Notes: a model not told the origin generated them from the letters alone. Positions 1-9,276 are shown, counted from the first letter of the stretch. The stretch: 64,000 bases of DNA from Halarcobacter anaerophilus (GCF_006459125.1 NZ_CP041070.1:2604001-2668000); one strand, 5' to 3'. Made by a program: numbers and translations.

Positions 1-131
1 GTACAAAAGCTTTAAGGGAACATAAAAATGCCAAGGTTATTTTATTACCTTTGACAAAACATGACATAACTCAAAATATCTATGTAAAAAGTGATATTAT
101 AAATTTTTTAAAGCTGTGGAGCAAAGCTTAA
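1..131 (+). CDS. C-terminal end of an unidentified protein (cut by window edge)
   Basis: An open frame enters from the left edge and ends at the TAA at 129-131. It encodes about 42 residues ending in NFLKLWSKA. The run KVILLPLTKHDI followed by a short helix resembles the last strand and helix of a receiver (REC) domain, so a hybrid kinase or response regulator is possible, but the fragment is too short to name. Its stop overlaps the stop of the convergent response regulator by 4 bases. Confidence 0.5.
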   Translation, partial: TKALREHKNAKVILLPLTKHDITQNIYVKSDIINFLKLWSKA

Positions 132-802
132 TTTTGAATATTCAGTTTATATCCGATACCCGAATAGTTTTGCAAAATAGTTTTATAAGTTTTTTTTCTA
201 AAATCTCTTATTAAAGATTTTAAAGCAGCACTTGTACATTCATTATCCCAAATATGATACGCCAACTCTTCATAAGTTATAACTCTATTTGAATTTTGTA
301 TAAAAAGGTTTACTAAAATAGACTCTTTTTTATTTAATATAAAAACTTTTCCCTCTTTTGTAATACTTTGTGTTTGGAAGTTAAACAATATACCCCTTCC
401 TAAATTTACATTACTATAAATTCTACTTTCAATAACTTCAAGAGATTTTTCCAAGCCTAAAAGCAACTCTTCTTTTTTAAACGGTTTTAAAATATATTTT
501 GTAATATAAAGTTCCATTAGCTCATAAAGATATTTATTTGTTTTATTATTACTTAAAACTAAAAATGCCGTTTTTATATCACTTTGCCTAATCTCTTGAA
601 GAAATTTCACCATTGTATTATCAAAAAAAGAATCATCTACAATGATAATACAAGGGGAATACTTCCTATAACAACTTTGGGCTTGTTTTAAACTATTTGC
701 AATAAATACCTTTTTTAACTTCTTCTCCAAAAGAGATAAAACTTCATTTTTAGAAGATGTTTTATCAAAAACGTATAAAACAAATAAGTTATTTAATTTC
801 AA
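128..802 (-). CDS. OmpR-family response regulator with a degenerate acidic pocket
   Basis: The 224-residue protein has an N-terminal receiver domain (about 1-120) and a C-terminal winged-helix DNA-binding domain (about 130-222, ending in SGIGYKL). The likely phospho-acceptor is D56 in IIIVDD, and the conserved lysine lies in YILKPF. The acidic pair that usually follows strand 1 is replaced by F12-D13, so metal binding and phosphorylation may be weakened. The start is TTG at 802, overlapping the stop of the upstream hydrolase gene (TTGA), so the two are probably translated together. No histidine kinase lies beside it. The target is unknown. Confidence 0.8.
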   Translation of the reverse strand: MKLNNLFVLYVFDKTSSKNEVLSLLEKKLKKVFIANSLKQAQSCYRKYSPCIIIVDDSFFDNTMVKFLQEIRQSDIKTAFLVLSNNKTNKYLYELMELYITKYILKPFKKEELLLGLEKSLEVIESRIYSNVNLGRGILFNFQTQSITKEGKVFILNKKESILVNLFIQNSNRVITYEELAYHIWDNECTSAALKSLIRDFRKKTYKTILQNYSGIGYKLNIQN

Positions 803-1365
803 GTATCAAAACCTTTTAAAAAATTTTCAGTATTTTCCACTTTTGCATAAGCAAATTCAAAAGCAGCCATAAAACTTCTTTGAACATCAGAAGAAGAAAC
901 TTTTTCCCCCTCAAACTCTAAATCTTTTGTAGCACACGCATCATTTACAACCGTACAATTATATCCAAAATCTTTTGCGGCTCTAACTGTTGCATCAACA
1001 CACATATGAGTCATTGCACCCACAATTATTAAAGAATTTATACCTTTTTCATCCAAATACTCTTTTAACTTTGTTTGTAAAAAAGAGTTTGGAAAGCTTT
1101 TAGTTATCACAAGCTCATTTTTAAGAGGCTCTACACTTTTATGAATATCTGCTCCTGTTGAAGCTGCTTTAAAAAAAGGTGCATAAGCATTTGAATTTTC
1201 ATGTCTTATGTGAATTATATCCAAAGATCTATTTCTAAACTCTTCTAAAATTTTTGAGGCATTAGAAGATGCCTTTTCACAATTATTCAAAGGAAATTTT
1301 GAACCTTCAAAACTTGAAAAATAATCATTTTGAAAATCTACTAGAAGTAATGCTTTTTTTCCCAT
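799..1365 (-). CDS. isochorismatase-family cysteine hydrolase
   Basis: This cytoplasmic hydrolase belongs to the isochorismatase/nicotinamidase superfamily. The triad is visible: Asp in LLVDFQNDYF near the N-terminus, Lys in VITKSFPNSF, and the nucleophile Cys in GAMTHMCVDATVRAA. Length, about 188 residues, is normal for the family. The substrate cannot be read from the sequence; candidates include nicotinamide, isochorismate or a ureido compound. An ATG at 1371 is also in frame, but AAAAGGA directly abuts it and is correctly spaced (5 bases) for the ATG at 1365, which I prefer. The gene is the first of a two-gene unit with the response regulator. Confidence 0.8.
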   Translation of the reverse strand: MGKKALLLVDFQNDYFSSFEGSKFPLNNCEKASSNASKILEEFRNRSLDIIHIRHENSNAYAPFFKAASTGADIHKSVEPLKNELVITKSFPNSFLQTKLKEYLDEKGINSLIIVGAMTHMCVDATVRAAKDFGYNCTVVNDACATKDLEFEGEKVSSSDVQRSFMAAFEFAYAKVENTENFLKGFDT

Positions 1366-1431
1366 ACTCATCCTTTTATTTTTTATTTAATAAATTATAA
1401 AAAGATATAGAGGGGAAAAAGTAGGATAAAC

Positions 1432-2478
1432 TTACTTTTTTTTAGTTTTTTTCTCTTTTTTTACAAAAACTTTTGCCACCTCTTTTGCATATTGAAGCTC
1501 AGTAGTAATTCCTACACAAGAGCAGTTTATTTCAGATAAGATATATTTGTCTTTACCCTTTTCATCAAAATCCATAATATAATCCATAGTCCAAAGCAGA
1601 GGATAATTCTGACCGTTTAGAAAAGGTTTTATATCTTTTAACCCTTTAATAGTAAGATCAACCACTTCTTTCCACTTAGGTTCCTCAGGTGAATCATATT
1701 TATACTCTGCTCCACTAAACAAAGTTGCGGAGAACTCCCCTTCTTGAGGTTTTTTATGAACAACAGAGATTGCTTTGTCATTTACAAGCAAAACTCTAAT
1801 CTCACCTTCACTGATTCTTTCTAAATATCGGCAGCCTACAAAACCTGTCTTACCTTTAAAATAAGCGGCATTTTCCGATTCTTCCTCAAATTTGACTTCA
1901 AATTTTTCTAAAAATTCCGTTATATTGTCATAATAATACTTTTCATTGTTTACAGCCTCAACCGAGAAAATTGAACCGTCATCTTTTTTTGATACAAGGT
2001 AAACACCCTCACCTGTTGAACCGTAGTTTGTTTTTAAAACTCTGATTCCGTGTTTTTTTAAATCTTTCGGGAATTTTCTTACAAAATCTGCATAAGTGTG
2101 ATAAAAATAGGTTTCATCATCTCCAAGTCTAGTATTTTTAAGTTTTGATAAAATATCTTTAAAATCCAGATTAATCATTACATCAGGATGGGTATGAACT
2201 TCAATACCGTAACTGCTTAATGCTTTTAAAAATTGGAAATATTCATCAACCTCTTTTAGATTTCCGGGATTGATTCTTGAAATAACGGCAACTGCTCTTT
2301 TTTTTAGATATTCAAGCAGTTCATACTTTCTATTTGGTTTATAAAAAACAATCTCTGTTTTATACTCTGTAAGCTCTTCTATTGCATCTAAAATAGGTTT
2401 GGTATCAGGTCTGAATCCATCAAAACCTTTATCGTTGCCTTTTTGATACTCAATAATAAAAACTCTGTTTTTCATCAC
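1432..2478 (-). CDS. Cj0069-family protein, ATP-grasp-like
   Basis: The 348-residue soluble protein matches, by eye, the Cj0069 family of Campylobacterota. The region around 145-165 (VLKTNYGSTGEGVYLV) looks like the glycine-rich loop of an ATP-grasp fold. The later segment SEINCSCVGITTELQ would supply metal-binding acidic and Asn residues. The C-terminus is lysine-rich (KKEKKTKKK). The reaction is unknown; ATP-grasp enzymes usually ligate a carboxylate to an amine or thiol. The gene stands alone, with 60 bases of AT-rich DNA to the next gene. I am confident it is real and only moderately confident of the fold. Confidence 0.7.
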   Translation of the reverse strand: MMKNRVFIIEYQKGNDKGFDGFRPDTKPILDAIEELTEYKTEIVFYKPNRKYELLEYLKKRAVAVISRINPGNLKEVDEYFQFLKALSSYGIEVHTHPDVMINLDFKDILSKLKNTRLGDDETYFYHTYADFVRKFPKDLKKHGIRVLKTNYGSTGEGVYLVSKKDDGSIFSVEAVNNEKYYYDNITEFLEKFEVKFEEESENAAYFKGKTGFVGCRYLERISEGEIRVLLVNDKAISVVHKKPQEGEFSATLFSGAEYKYDSPEEPKWKEVVDLTIKGLKDIKPFLNGQNYPLLWTMDYIMDFDEKGKDKYILSEINCSCVGITTELQYAKEVAKVFVKKEKKTKKK

Positions 2479-2559
2479 TTCTCCTTGAAAATTTCAAGGA
2501 TTTTAGTAAATCAAAGAGGATATTTCGGTTACAAAACTTTTAATGTAATTAAATTGTAA

Positions 2560-3507
2560 TTAAAAAGGCAGGTAGACTTTATCAAGCAACTCTTCATACT
2601 CTTGATTAACATCGGAGTCACAGGTTATTCCTCCTCCGCTTTTATAAAAAAGATTTCCTTTTTCATCTTTTTGAATAAACCTTATCATAACGGCACTATT
2701 TAGATTTTCACCGTCATAAACTCCAAAAACTCCACTGTAAAACTCTCTATCATAGCCTTCGATTTTTTTTAAAATATCTACCGTTCTTTTTTTAGGTGTT
2801 CCCGTAATAGAACCTGCGGGAAGAATTGAAGTTAAAATATCACCTATTTTTTCATTCCAGTTTTTATCTAATACTCCCGAGATTTTAGAACTTACTTGCA
2901 AAAGTTCTTTATTTCCCGCATTGATTTTATCTATATACCTAAATTTTTCAACTCTTATTTTATTTGATACGATTCCCAAATCATTTCTAAGAAGATCAAC
3001 TACCATCGTATGTTCTGCCATCTCTTTTTCATTTGCCAAAATTTTCTCTTTGGCATTTGAGATTTTACTGTCAATAGTTCCTTTCATAGGAAAAGTAAAA
3101 ATTTTATTATTCTCAATTTTAATAAAAGTTTCAGGGGAAAAACAGACAAAATCATCAAAAAATTTTAGTTTGTATTTGGATTTTGCCTTTTGATAAATTT
3201 CATCTAAACTCAAATCTGTTTTAATCTCTGTTTTTGCGGTTAAATTAAGAAGATAACTGTTCCCTCTTTTTATATGCTCTTGTATAAAATCAAATTTTTC
3301 TTTATATTTTTCAAACGAGAGAGGATATTTTTTTAACTCTTTTTTTACTCTTTTTTTACTCTCTATATTATTTTCAACTTCAAGTTTTATCCCGCAAGGC
3401 AGATCTTTTAAAGGTTTTATATAAAATTTTGATAAATCATAAGAGATTATAAAAAGAAACGGCTCCTTTAAAGAGCCGTATCGGTTTAGTTGTTTTTTTA
3501 GGTTCAA
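2560..3507 (-). CDS. pabB: aminodeoxychorismate synthase component I
   Basis: PabB aminates chorismate to 4-amino-4-deoxychorismate for folate synthesis. The chorismate-binding core is present: FSPETFIKIENN, FPMKGTID, the EHTMVVDLLRNDLG helix, LPAGSITGTPKK and YSGVFGVYDG. At 315 residues it is the short epsilonproteobacterial form, without the long N-terminal subdomain of TrpE-type enzymes and without a fused lyase domain. The start is TTG at 3507, three bases after the pyrB stop, so it is the second gene of a pyrB-pabB unit. The glutaminase partner (PabA) is not in the window. Anthranilate synthase is less likely given the length and motif set. Confidence 0.88.
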   Translation of the reverse strand: MNLKKQLNRYGSLKEPFLFIISYDLSKFYIKPLKDLPCGIKLEVENNIESKKRVKKELKKYPLSFEKYKEKFDFIQEHIKRGNSYLLNLTAKTEIKTDLSLDEIYQKAKSKYKLKFFDDFVCFSPETFIKIENNKIFTFPMKGTIDSKISNAKEKILANEKEMAEHTMVVDLLRNDLGIVSNKIRVEKFRYIDKINAGNKELLQVSSKISGVLDKNWNEKIGDILTSILPAGSITGTPKKRTVDILKKIEGYDREFYSGVFGVYDGENLNSAVMIRFIQKDEKGNLFYKSGGGITCDSDVNQEYEELLDKVYLPF

Positions 3508-3510
3508 ACT

Positions 3511-4389
3511 TTATTGAAGTACAAGTTTTTTAAGAACTGCCATTCTTACGGCAACCCCGTTTTTAACTTGTCTTAAAACTTTACATCTTGGATCAAGTAA
3601 CATTTCATCTGAAATATCTACATTTCTATTAACAGGTCCCGGGTGAAGAAGAAGTAAATCTCTATTTCCGAAAGTCTCTTTTGTAATGCAATAATCTTTT
3701 GCATACTCGTTTAATGATTGAAAATATACCTCATGGTGTCTTTCAAGCTGAGTTCTTAAACTCATTACAATATCAATGTTATCAATTACTTTTGAAATAT
3801 TATCATATTGTTTAAATTCGTCCGTTTCGGCTTTAAAACACTCAGGAGCAACAAAACAAACATCGATTCCGAATCTTGGAAGAAGTTTCATATTTGAACC
3901 TGCAACCCTTGAAGTTTTTACATCACCTACTATTGCGATTCTTTTTCCTTGAGTTTCCCCGTCAAAATGTTCCATAATTGTAAAAAGATCTAATAAAGCT
4001 TGTGTAGGGTGAGCATTTTTACCGTCTCCCGCATTTATAACGGGACAATCGACATAATCAACCAAACTACCCGGTAATCCGCAATCTGAATGTCTGATAA
4101 TAATTGCATCAGGTCCCATAGCATTGATGTTCATTACCGTATCAAAAATTGTTTCGCCTTTACTTCTTGAACTTGTACCCACATCTAAAGAGACAACCTC
4201 AGCTCCCAATCTTTTTGCAGCTATTTCAAAAGCACTTCTTGTTCTTGTTGAGTTCTCAAAAAAAAGCGTTACTATAAGCTTACCTTTTAAGACTTCACTG
4301 CTCTCCATATCCAAAAACATTTTTGCATCATCATAAATATTTAATATTTCATCTTTTGTAAAATCAGATGTTTTAATTAAATGCTGCAT
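3511..4389 (-). CDS. pyrB: aspartate carbamoyltransferase catalytic subunit
   Basis: PyrB condenses carbamoyl phosphate with aspartate, the committed step of pyrimidine synthesis. The carbamoyl-phosphate loop STRTRSAFE lies near residue 50, followed by HPTQALLD near 130 and LLLHPGPVNR near 250. Length (292 residues) is normal. No regulatory pyrI is adjacent, as expected outside the enterobacteria. It is the first gene of a short operon with pabB, linking pyrimidine and folate supply only by transcription as far as I can see. Confidence 0.95.
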   Translation of the reverse strand: MQHLIKTSDFTKDEILNIYDDAKMFLDMESSEVLKGKLIVTLFFENSTRTRSAFEIAAKRLGAEVVSLDVGTSSRSKGETIFDTVMNINAMGPDAIIIRHSDCGLPGSLVDYVDCPVINAGDGKNAHPTQALLDLFTIMEHFDGETQGKRIAIVGDVKTSRVAGSNMKLLPRFGIDVCFVAPECFKAETDEFKQYDNISKVIDNIDIVMSLRTQLERHHEVYFQSLNEYAKDYCITKETFGNRDLLLLHPGPVNRNVDISDEMLLDPRCKVLRQVKNGVAVRMAVLKKLVLQ

Positions 4390-4464
4390 TTTTTTCCTTT
4401 AATTTTAGTTTGGATTTTAGCTAAATACAGATTAATTATTAATATTTTGTTTAATAAAATTAGC

Positions 4465-4470
4465 TATAAT
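4465..4470 (+). promoter_or_regulatory. -10 box for argD
   Basis: TATAAT preceded by GC, about 29 bases before the argD start and within AT-rich DNA. This is the usual promoter form in this phylum. A Shine-Dalgarno-like TTAGGA follows at about 4486-4491. Confidence 0.6.
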
Positions 4471-4498
4471 TTTAAGACTTAAAATTAGGAACAATAAT

Positions 4499-5683
4499 AT
4501 GTTAGAACAATTAGATAAAGAGTATGTATTACATACATATGCAAGAAATTATGTTAATTTTAAAAAAGGTATAAATGCAACGCTATTTGATGACAAAGAT
4601 AGAGATTATATAGATTTTACATCGGGAATAGGTGTTGTATCAGTAGGACACGGTAACAAAGAAGTGGCAAAAGCTATTTGTAATCAAGTTCAAAATATAA
4701 CTCATATATCAAACCTTTACGGAATTGAACCTCAAGCAAAACTTGCTCAAAAAATTGCAAAATTGGCAAATATGGATGTTGCAACATTTTTTGCAAATTC
4801 TGGTGCCGAAGCAAATGAAGGGGCAATAAAAATTGCAAGAAAATACGGTAAAACAAAATATGACGGGAAAAGATATAAAGTTATTACATTAGAACACTCT
4901 TTTCACGGAAGAACTATTACAACCGTTAAAGCAACAGGTCAAGAATCTTTTCACAGTCCAAACTTCGCTCCGTATCCCGACGGTTTTACTTATAATATGG
5001 CAATTGACGATATCTATAACTCTATTGATGATGAAACGGTTGCAGTTATGATAGAGCTTGTTCAAGGAGAAGGTGGAGTTCAACCTTTTGAAAAAGAAGC
5101 AGTTCAAGAACTTGCAAAATTTTTAAAACAAAGAGATATTCTTTTAATCATTGATGAAGTTCAAACAGGTGTTTACAGAACAGGTGAATTTTTAGCTTCA
5201 AACCTTTATGAAATAGAACCCGATGTTATAACAATGGCAAAAGGTTTAGGTGGAGGTGTTCCAATAGGAGCCGTTGTAACTACTCATAAAGATATATTTG
5301 AACCCGGAGATCACGGATCTACTTTTGGGGGAAATTACTTATGTACTACAAGTGCAAATAAAGTATTAGAACTTTTAGAAGAGTATAAAGATGCAGGGAA
5401 ATTAGATGAAACTATTATCTCTTTTGGGGCTAAATTAAATGAAATATTTGAAAAATATCCAAATATTTTTATTGCCCAAGTAGGACTTGGTCTTATGAGA
5501 GGATTAAGAGTAAAAGATGCAGATTTATTAAAAAAAGTTATCGCAACAGCATTTGAAGAGGGTGTTTTAGTATTAAAAGCAGGAAGAAATACTTTAAGAC
5601 TTTTACCGCCTCTAACTATTTCAAAAGAGGAGATTAACGAAGGCTTTAAGAGGTTAGATAATGCACTTGCAAAAATCGGCTAA
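4499..5683 (+). CDS. argD: acetylornithine aminotransferase
   Basis: A PLP-dependent class III aminotransferase that converts N-acetylglutamate semialdehyde to N-acetylornithine in arginine synthesis. In many bacteria it can also serve the lysine pathway. Visible motifs are NSGAEANEGAIKIAR (cofactor phosphate), HSFHGRT, LLIIDEVQTG (PLP-pyridine Asp) and MAKGLGGGVPIGA with the Schiff-base lysine. Length (394) is typical. The next gene starts inside its last eight codons. A separate succinyl-DAP aminotransferase candidate at 56004-57134 suggests this one is mainly for arginine. Confidence 0.93.
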   Translation: MLEQLDKEYVLHTYARNYVNFKKGINATLFDDKDRDYIDFTSGIGVVSVGHGNKEVAKAICNQVQNITHISNLYGIEPQAKLAQKIAKLANMDVATFFANSGAEANEGAIKIARKYGKTKYDGKRYKVITLEHSFHGRTITTVKATGQESFHSPNFAPYPDGFTYNMAIDDIYNSIDDETVAVMIELVQGEGGVQPFEKEAVQELAKFLKQRDILLIIDEVQTGVYRTGEFLASNLYEIEPDVITMAKGLGGGVPIGAVVTTHKDIFEPGDHGSTFGGNYLCTTSANKVLELLEEYKDAGKLDETIISFGAKLNEIFEKYPNIFIAQVGLGLMRGLRVKDADLLKKVIATAFEEGVLVLKAGRNTLRLLPPLTISKEEINEGFKRLDNALAKIG

Positions 5684-6851
5684 ATTGACTCTTTTGGGTC
5701 TGCTTATTCTGCCCTCTTTTTTAAGTGCGCAGAAAAGTGAACCCGATGAGAAAATTTTATCTAAAGACAGACTTAATATCTTTAAATATAACCAAGAAGA
5801 GAATGAACAAAGCAGCAGCAAACTAAAAAAAGATTGGATTAATCCGATAAATTTGTCATACTCAAAAGATAAGTCTGATACTTCAAATACTATAAAAAGT
5901 GCTATTAGTATAAGTCAGCCCATTTTTAAAAGTGGCGGGATTTACAGCGCTATAAAGTATGCAGGTGCAACCTACAAATACAACACTCTTGATATAGAAT
6001 TACAAAAAAAAGAGTTGATTAAAGAAGCAACAACAATGCTTTTTAATCTTCATATTACGACTTTAAATATAAAAAAGAGTGAACTTCTGCTAAAGAATGC
6101 AAATATTGACGTTGATAGAAAAAAAGAGCAGGTAATACACGGTTTTTTGGATACTTCAACTTTAGATAATGCTATTTTAGATGCAAATGAGATAAAAAAC
6201 CAATTAGCAGATTTATATTATCAAAAAGAGGAGTTGATATATAACTTTTCAAATATTGCAAGCGGCGATTATAGAAGTTTTGAACTTCCTATTTTAAAAC
6301 TTGTAGATGAGAAAGCCTTCTTAAAAGAAAATTTAGAGCTTTCAAAAGCAAGAGCAGACGTAGAGCAGCAAGATTATTATAAAGATATGATAATGTCAAA
6401 TTATCTGCCTTCTTTAAGTGTAGAAGCAAACCATACGCAATATCATGAAGATAAACATAATGATATACAAAATGAAAATATTTACAGCTACGGATTATCT
6501 TTATCTATGCCTCTTGACGTAAGAGCTTATAATGATGTACAAAGCCAGAGGATTAATTATCTGACAAAAAAATTAAATCTAAAAAATACCGAACTAGAAG
6601 AGAAAAATTTTTATAGAACAAAACTCTCTAGACTAAAAATGCTGGAAAATAAAAAAACAATTGCAAAAGAGGATTATAAACTCTATAACTCTTTGTTAGA
6701 GATTATTATTGAAGAAAAAAATGCAGAAGTAAAAACTCAAAGTGATGTAGATACTTTAGAAAATTCGCAAAAAATAAAATCAATCGAACTTAAAATTTAC
6801 GAACTTGAAAAACAGATAGAACTTTTAGATTTATACGCTAAAATAAGCTAA
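5661..6851 (+). CDS. TolC-family outer membrane protein
   Basis: The 396-residue protein begins with a cleavable signal peptide (MHLQKSAKLTLLGLLILPSFLSA, with QK following) and is otherwise mostly long amphipathic helices with short strand segments, as in TolC-family export channels. The start ATG at 5661 lies inside argD and has AAGAGG seven bases upstream, so translation is probably coupled. No membrane-fusion protein or inner-membrane pump is adjacent, so its partner is elsewhere. A lone TolC beside argD is odd but the ORF is clean. Confidence 0.75.
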   Translation: MHLQKSAKLTLLGLLILPSFLSAQKSEPDEKILSKDRLNIFKYNQEENEQSSSKLKKDWINPINLSYSKDKSDTSNTIKSAISISQPIFKSGGIYSAIKYAGATYKYNTLDIELQKKELIKEATTMLFNLHITTLNIKKSELLLKNANIDVDRKKEQVIHGFLDTSTLDNAILDANEIKNQLADLYYQKEELIYNFSNIASGDYRSFELPILKLVDEKAFLKENLELSKARADVEQQDYYKDMIMSNYLPSLSVEANHTQYHEDKHNDIQNENIYSYGLSLSMPLDVRAYNDVQSQRINYLTKKLNLKNTELEEKNFYRTKLSRLKMLENKKTIAKEDYKLYNSLLEIIIEEKNAEVKTQSDVDTLENSQKIKSIELKIYELEKQIELLDLYAKIS

Positions 6852-6875
6852 AGAAGAGGTTTTATTTCTTCTTTT
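6851..6875. terminator. hairpin at tolC-like / pyk convergent junction
   Basis: AAAGAAGA (6851-6858) pairs with TCTTCTTT (6868-6875) across a 9-base loop. It sits at the stop of the TolC-family gene and within the last codons of pyk, so it could terminate both. Confidence 0.5.
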
Positions 6876-8313
6876 GCTCAGGTAGATTAAGATAGTATTT
6901 CATCTCTGAAGGAGTTATTATCTTAATTGTATTTGTACTTCCCGGTTGTCCTACAGGGTAACCGAAAGTTGCTATATAAGTAGCTTTTTTATCTAAGATT
7001 CCTCTTTTTTCCAAATGTTTTAACATCATTTGAATCATTTTAGAAGCGCCTGCCTCTTTGATTTTTGCAATAGGCTCAACACCCCATAAACCGCACATAG
7101 GATTTAAAATTCTTCTTTTATGGGTAAAAATATAGATATTTGTTTTTGGTCTGTATCTTGATATTTTCATTCCCGAAAGTCCTGAACTTGTTAATACGAT
7201 TATTCCTTTTGCTCCAATATCATCGGCTAATTTCGTAGTTGTTGCCTGAATTACGTCAAACTCATCATGATAAGCTAGTTTTTCATATTTATCAAAAGGA
7301 TAAATCTCTTCTGTTTTTGCAATAATTCTGGCCATAGTTTCAACAGTATTAATAGGATCAACACCCACAGCACTCTCTTCACTTAACATAACAGCATCTG
7401 TTCCGTCTAAAACCGCATTTGCAACATCCGAAATTTCAGCTCTTGTTGCTCTTTCATTGTGTGTCATAGATAAAAGCATTTGTGTTGCGGTGATTACTGG
7501 AATACAAGCTTGGTTTGCTTTTTTTATAAGTCTTTTTTGGATTGTAGGAACTTCATAATATGGAACTTCTATTCCTAAATCTCCCCTTGCAACCATAATT
7601 CCGTCACTAGCTTTAATAATTTCGTCAATATTTTCAACTGCATCGAATTTTTCGATTTTTGCTACAAGTTTACCTTTATACTCGCCTAAAAGTTTTCTTG
7701 CATTGTTCATATCGTTTGCATTTTGTACAAAAGAGATTGCAAAATAGTCAACTTTGTTTTTAACTCCCCAAGCAATATCTTCTTTGTCTTTTCTTGTAAT
7801 TACATTAATATCAATAACGGTATTTGGAAAATTTATCCCTTTTTTAGAGCTTAATATTCCTTGATTTTCAACTACGGCTTTTACTTTATCGCCTACTTCT
7901 ATTACTTTTGCTCTAATTGTTCCGTCATAAAGATAGATATATTCGTCTTTTTTTACTTTATCAAGCAGTTCTGGATAGTTTGTCGATACTATATATTTTT
8001 TATCTCCTGCTTTATACCCTACAATACTCTCTTTTAAAAAAGTAATTTCATCTCCTCTAAAAAGTTCAAACTGCTCTTTTAACTCTCCTATTCTGACTTT
8101 CGGTCCTGAAATATCTTGAAGCACCGCTACTGTAGTGTTTAAATTATCCATTGCTGTTCTGATATTTTTTAAAGTTTTACTATGATATTCATGATCTCCG
8201 TGGGAGAAATTTAGTCTAAACATATTTGCACCGGCTTTAATAAGCCCTTCAATCATCTCTACACTGTTACTTGCCGGTCCTAAAGTTGCTAAAATTTTTG
8301 TTCTTTTTTCCAT
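6862..8313 (-). CDS. pyk: pyruvate kinase
   Basis: Pyruvate kinase transfers phosphate from phosphoenolpyruvate to ADP. The barrel begins with RTKILATLGPAS, the substrate loop is MFRLNFSHGDH, and the active-site signature is AKIEKFDAVENIDEI with MVARGDLG following. A C-terminal allosteric domain is present (about 345-470). A TTG seven codons upstream (8334) is in frame, but the strong AAGGAG (8320-8325) lies between it and the ATG at 8313, and the predicted -10 at 8343-8348 would leave that TTG almost at the transcript end. The start is therefore 8313, giving 483 residues. Confidence 0.95.
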   Translation of the reverse strand: MEKRTKILATLGPASNSVEMIEGLIKAGANMFRLNFSHGDHEYHSKTLKNIRTAMDNLNTTVAVLQDISGPKVRIGELKEQFELFRGDEITFLKESIVGYKAGDKKYIVSTNYPELLDKVKKDEYIYLYDGTIRAKVIEVGDKVKAVVENQGILSSKKGINFPNTVIDINVITRKDKEDIAWGVKNKVDYFAISFVQNANDMNNARKLLGEYKGKLVAKIEKFDAVENIDEIIKASDGIMVARGDLGIEVPYYEVPTIQKRLIKKANQACIPVITATQMLLSMTHNERATRAEISDVANAVLDGTDAVMLSEESAVGVDPINTVETMARIIAKTEEIYPFDKYEKLAYHDEFDVIQATTTKLADDIGAKGIIVLTSSGLSGMKISRYRPKTNIYIFTHKRRILNPMCGLWGVEPIAKIKEAGASKMIQMMLKHLEKRGILDKKATYIATFGYPVGQPGSTNTIKIITPSEMKYYLNLPEQKKK

Positions 8314-8342
8314 TGGGCTCTCCTTATTATTCAATTAGCGGT

Positions 8343-8348
8343 ATTATA
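8343..8348 (-). promoter_or_regulatory. -10 box for pyk
   Basis: TATAAT on the minus strand, 30 bases before the preferred ATG of pyk at 8313. It faces away from the OmpA-lipoprotein promoter in the same 100-base divergent region. Confidence 0.5.
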
Positions 8349-8408
8349 TCCAAATTCATCTACAAAAAAGTTACAACTATTGTTTACCGTTTATTCACAA
8401 TAAATTGC

Positions 8409-8414
8409 TATAAT
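8409..8414 (+). promoter_or_regulatory. -10 box for OmpA-family lipoprotein
   Basis: TTGCTATAAT, an extended -10, 23 bases before the lipoprotein ATG. AAAGGA follows at about 8426-8430 as the ribosome binding site. Confidence 0.6.
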
Positions 8415-8436
8415 TAAAATTCATAAAGGATTAAAA

Positions 8437-9174
8437 ATGAAAAATTTAAATAAAAAAAATCTAACAGCAATATTCTTGGCTTCCACTCTTTTTTTCACAG
8501 GTTGTGCGCAAAAAAACGGTGAACTTAACGCAAACTCAGATGATGAATATTCAAGAACTAAACAAGGTGCCGTAATGGGGGCATTTTTAGGAACCTTAAT
8601 AGGAATTATGTCCGGGCACTCTTCAAAAAATGCAGTCGTAGGCGGTGTTGTAGGTGCAGCTGTTGGTGGAGGGATAGGATACTCTATGGATGAACAGGCT
8701 AAACAAATAGCAGAAGAACTTGATACTCAAGTTGATAATAGTCCTCTAGCCGTAACAAATCCAGATAATGATTTAATTATTTCAAATACGGATAAATATG
8801 TAAAAATCATGCTAAGAGACAGTATGGTATTTGAAACAAATTCGGCAATTCCTACTCAAGAAGCAGCTAGAAAATTGGAAAAAATTACAAAAGTTTTAAG
8901 AAATTATCCAGATACAATTGTTCAAGTAGTTGGATTTACAGATAGCAGAGGAACTTATGAATATAATCAAAAACTTTCTGAACAAAGAGCTTCAAATGTA
9001 GGGAATACTCTTTATAACAGCGGTATTTCTAATCAAATCTACTCAAAAGGATGTTCATTTAACAAACCTTTAGTTCCAAATAAAACCAAAGAAGATATGG
9101 CTTTAAACAGAAGAGTTGAGATTTATCTTTATCCCGATCAAAACTCCGTAATTGACGCTTGTTCAAACAACTAA
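8437..9174 (+). CDS. OmpA-family glycine-zipper lipoprotein
   Basis: The 245-residue protein has a lipoprotein signal with lipobox FTGC (about residue 23). A glycine-zipper segment follows (about 46-88, with GAFLGTLIG and GGVVGAAVGGGIGYSMD), then a C-terminal OmpA peptidoglycan-binding domain. That domain shows the signatures VGFTDSRGTYEYNQKLSEQR and NRRVEIYL. It should tether the outer membrane to the cell wall. It resembles YiaD/Pal-type proteins, but no tol genes are adjacent. It is a single-gene unit with its own promoter and terminator. Confidence 0.88.
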   Translation: MKNLNKKNLTAIFLASTLFFTGCAQKNGELNANSDDEYSRTKQGAVMGAFLGTLIGIMSGHSSKNAVVGGVVGAAVGGGIGYSMDEQAKQIAEELDTQVDNSPLAVTNPDNDLIISNTDKYVKIMLRDSMVFETNSAIPTQEAARKLEKITKVLRNYPDTIVQVVGFTDSRGTYEYNQKLSEQRASNVGNTLYNSGISNQIYSKGCSFNKPLVPNKTKEDMALNRRVEIYLYPDQNSVIDACSNN

Positions 9175-9196
9175 TAATCTATATAAAAAACAATTT

Positions 9197-9232
9197 AGCT
9201 ACAAAAGTTTTGATTCTTTTGTAGCTTTTTTA
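9197..9232 (+). terminator. Rho-independent terminator after OmpA-family lipoprotein
   Basis: Perfect 11-bp stem AGCTACAAAAG (9197-9207) with CTTTTGTAGCT (9216-9226), an 8-base loop, then a T run. Confidence 0.85.
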
Positions 9233-9276
9233 TTACCTAAAAAATTTGCAAAGGCTTTTTTAGGTAAACTATTTCT

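Noticed and set aside
2921-3193. Open frame on the plus strand inside pabB, and similar frames opposite argD, fbpA, sel1 genes and others
   Set aside because: These lie wholly within well-supported genes on the other strand, lack ribosome sites and encode low-complexity Leu/Phe/Tyr-rich sequence.
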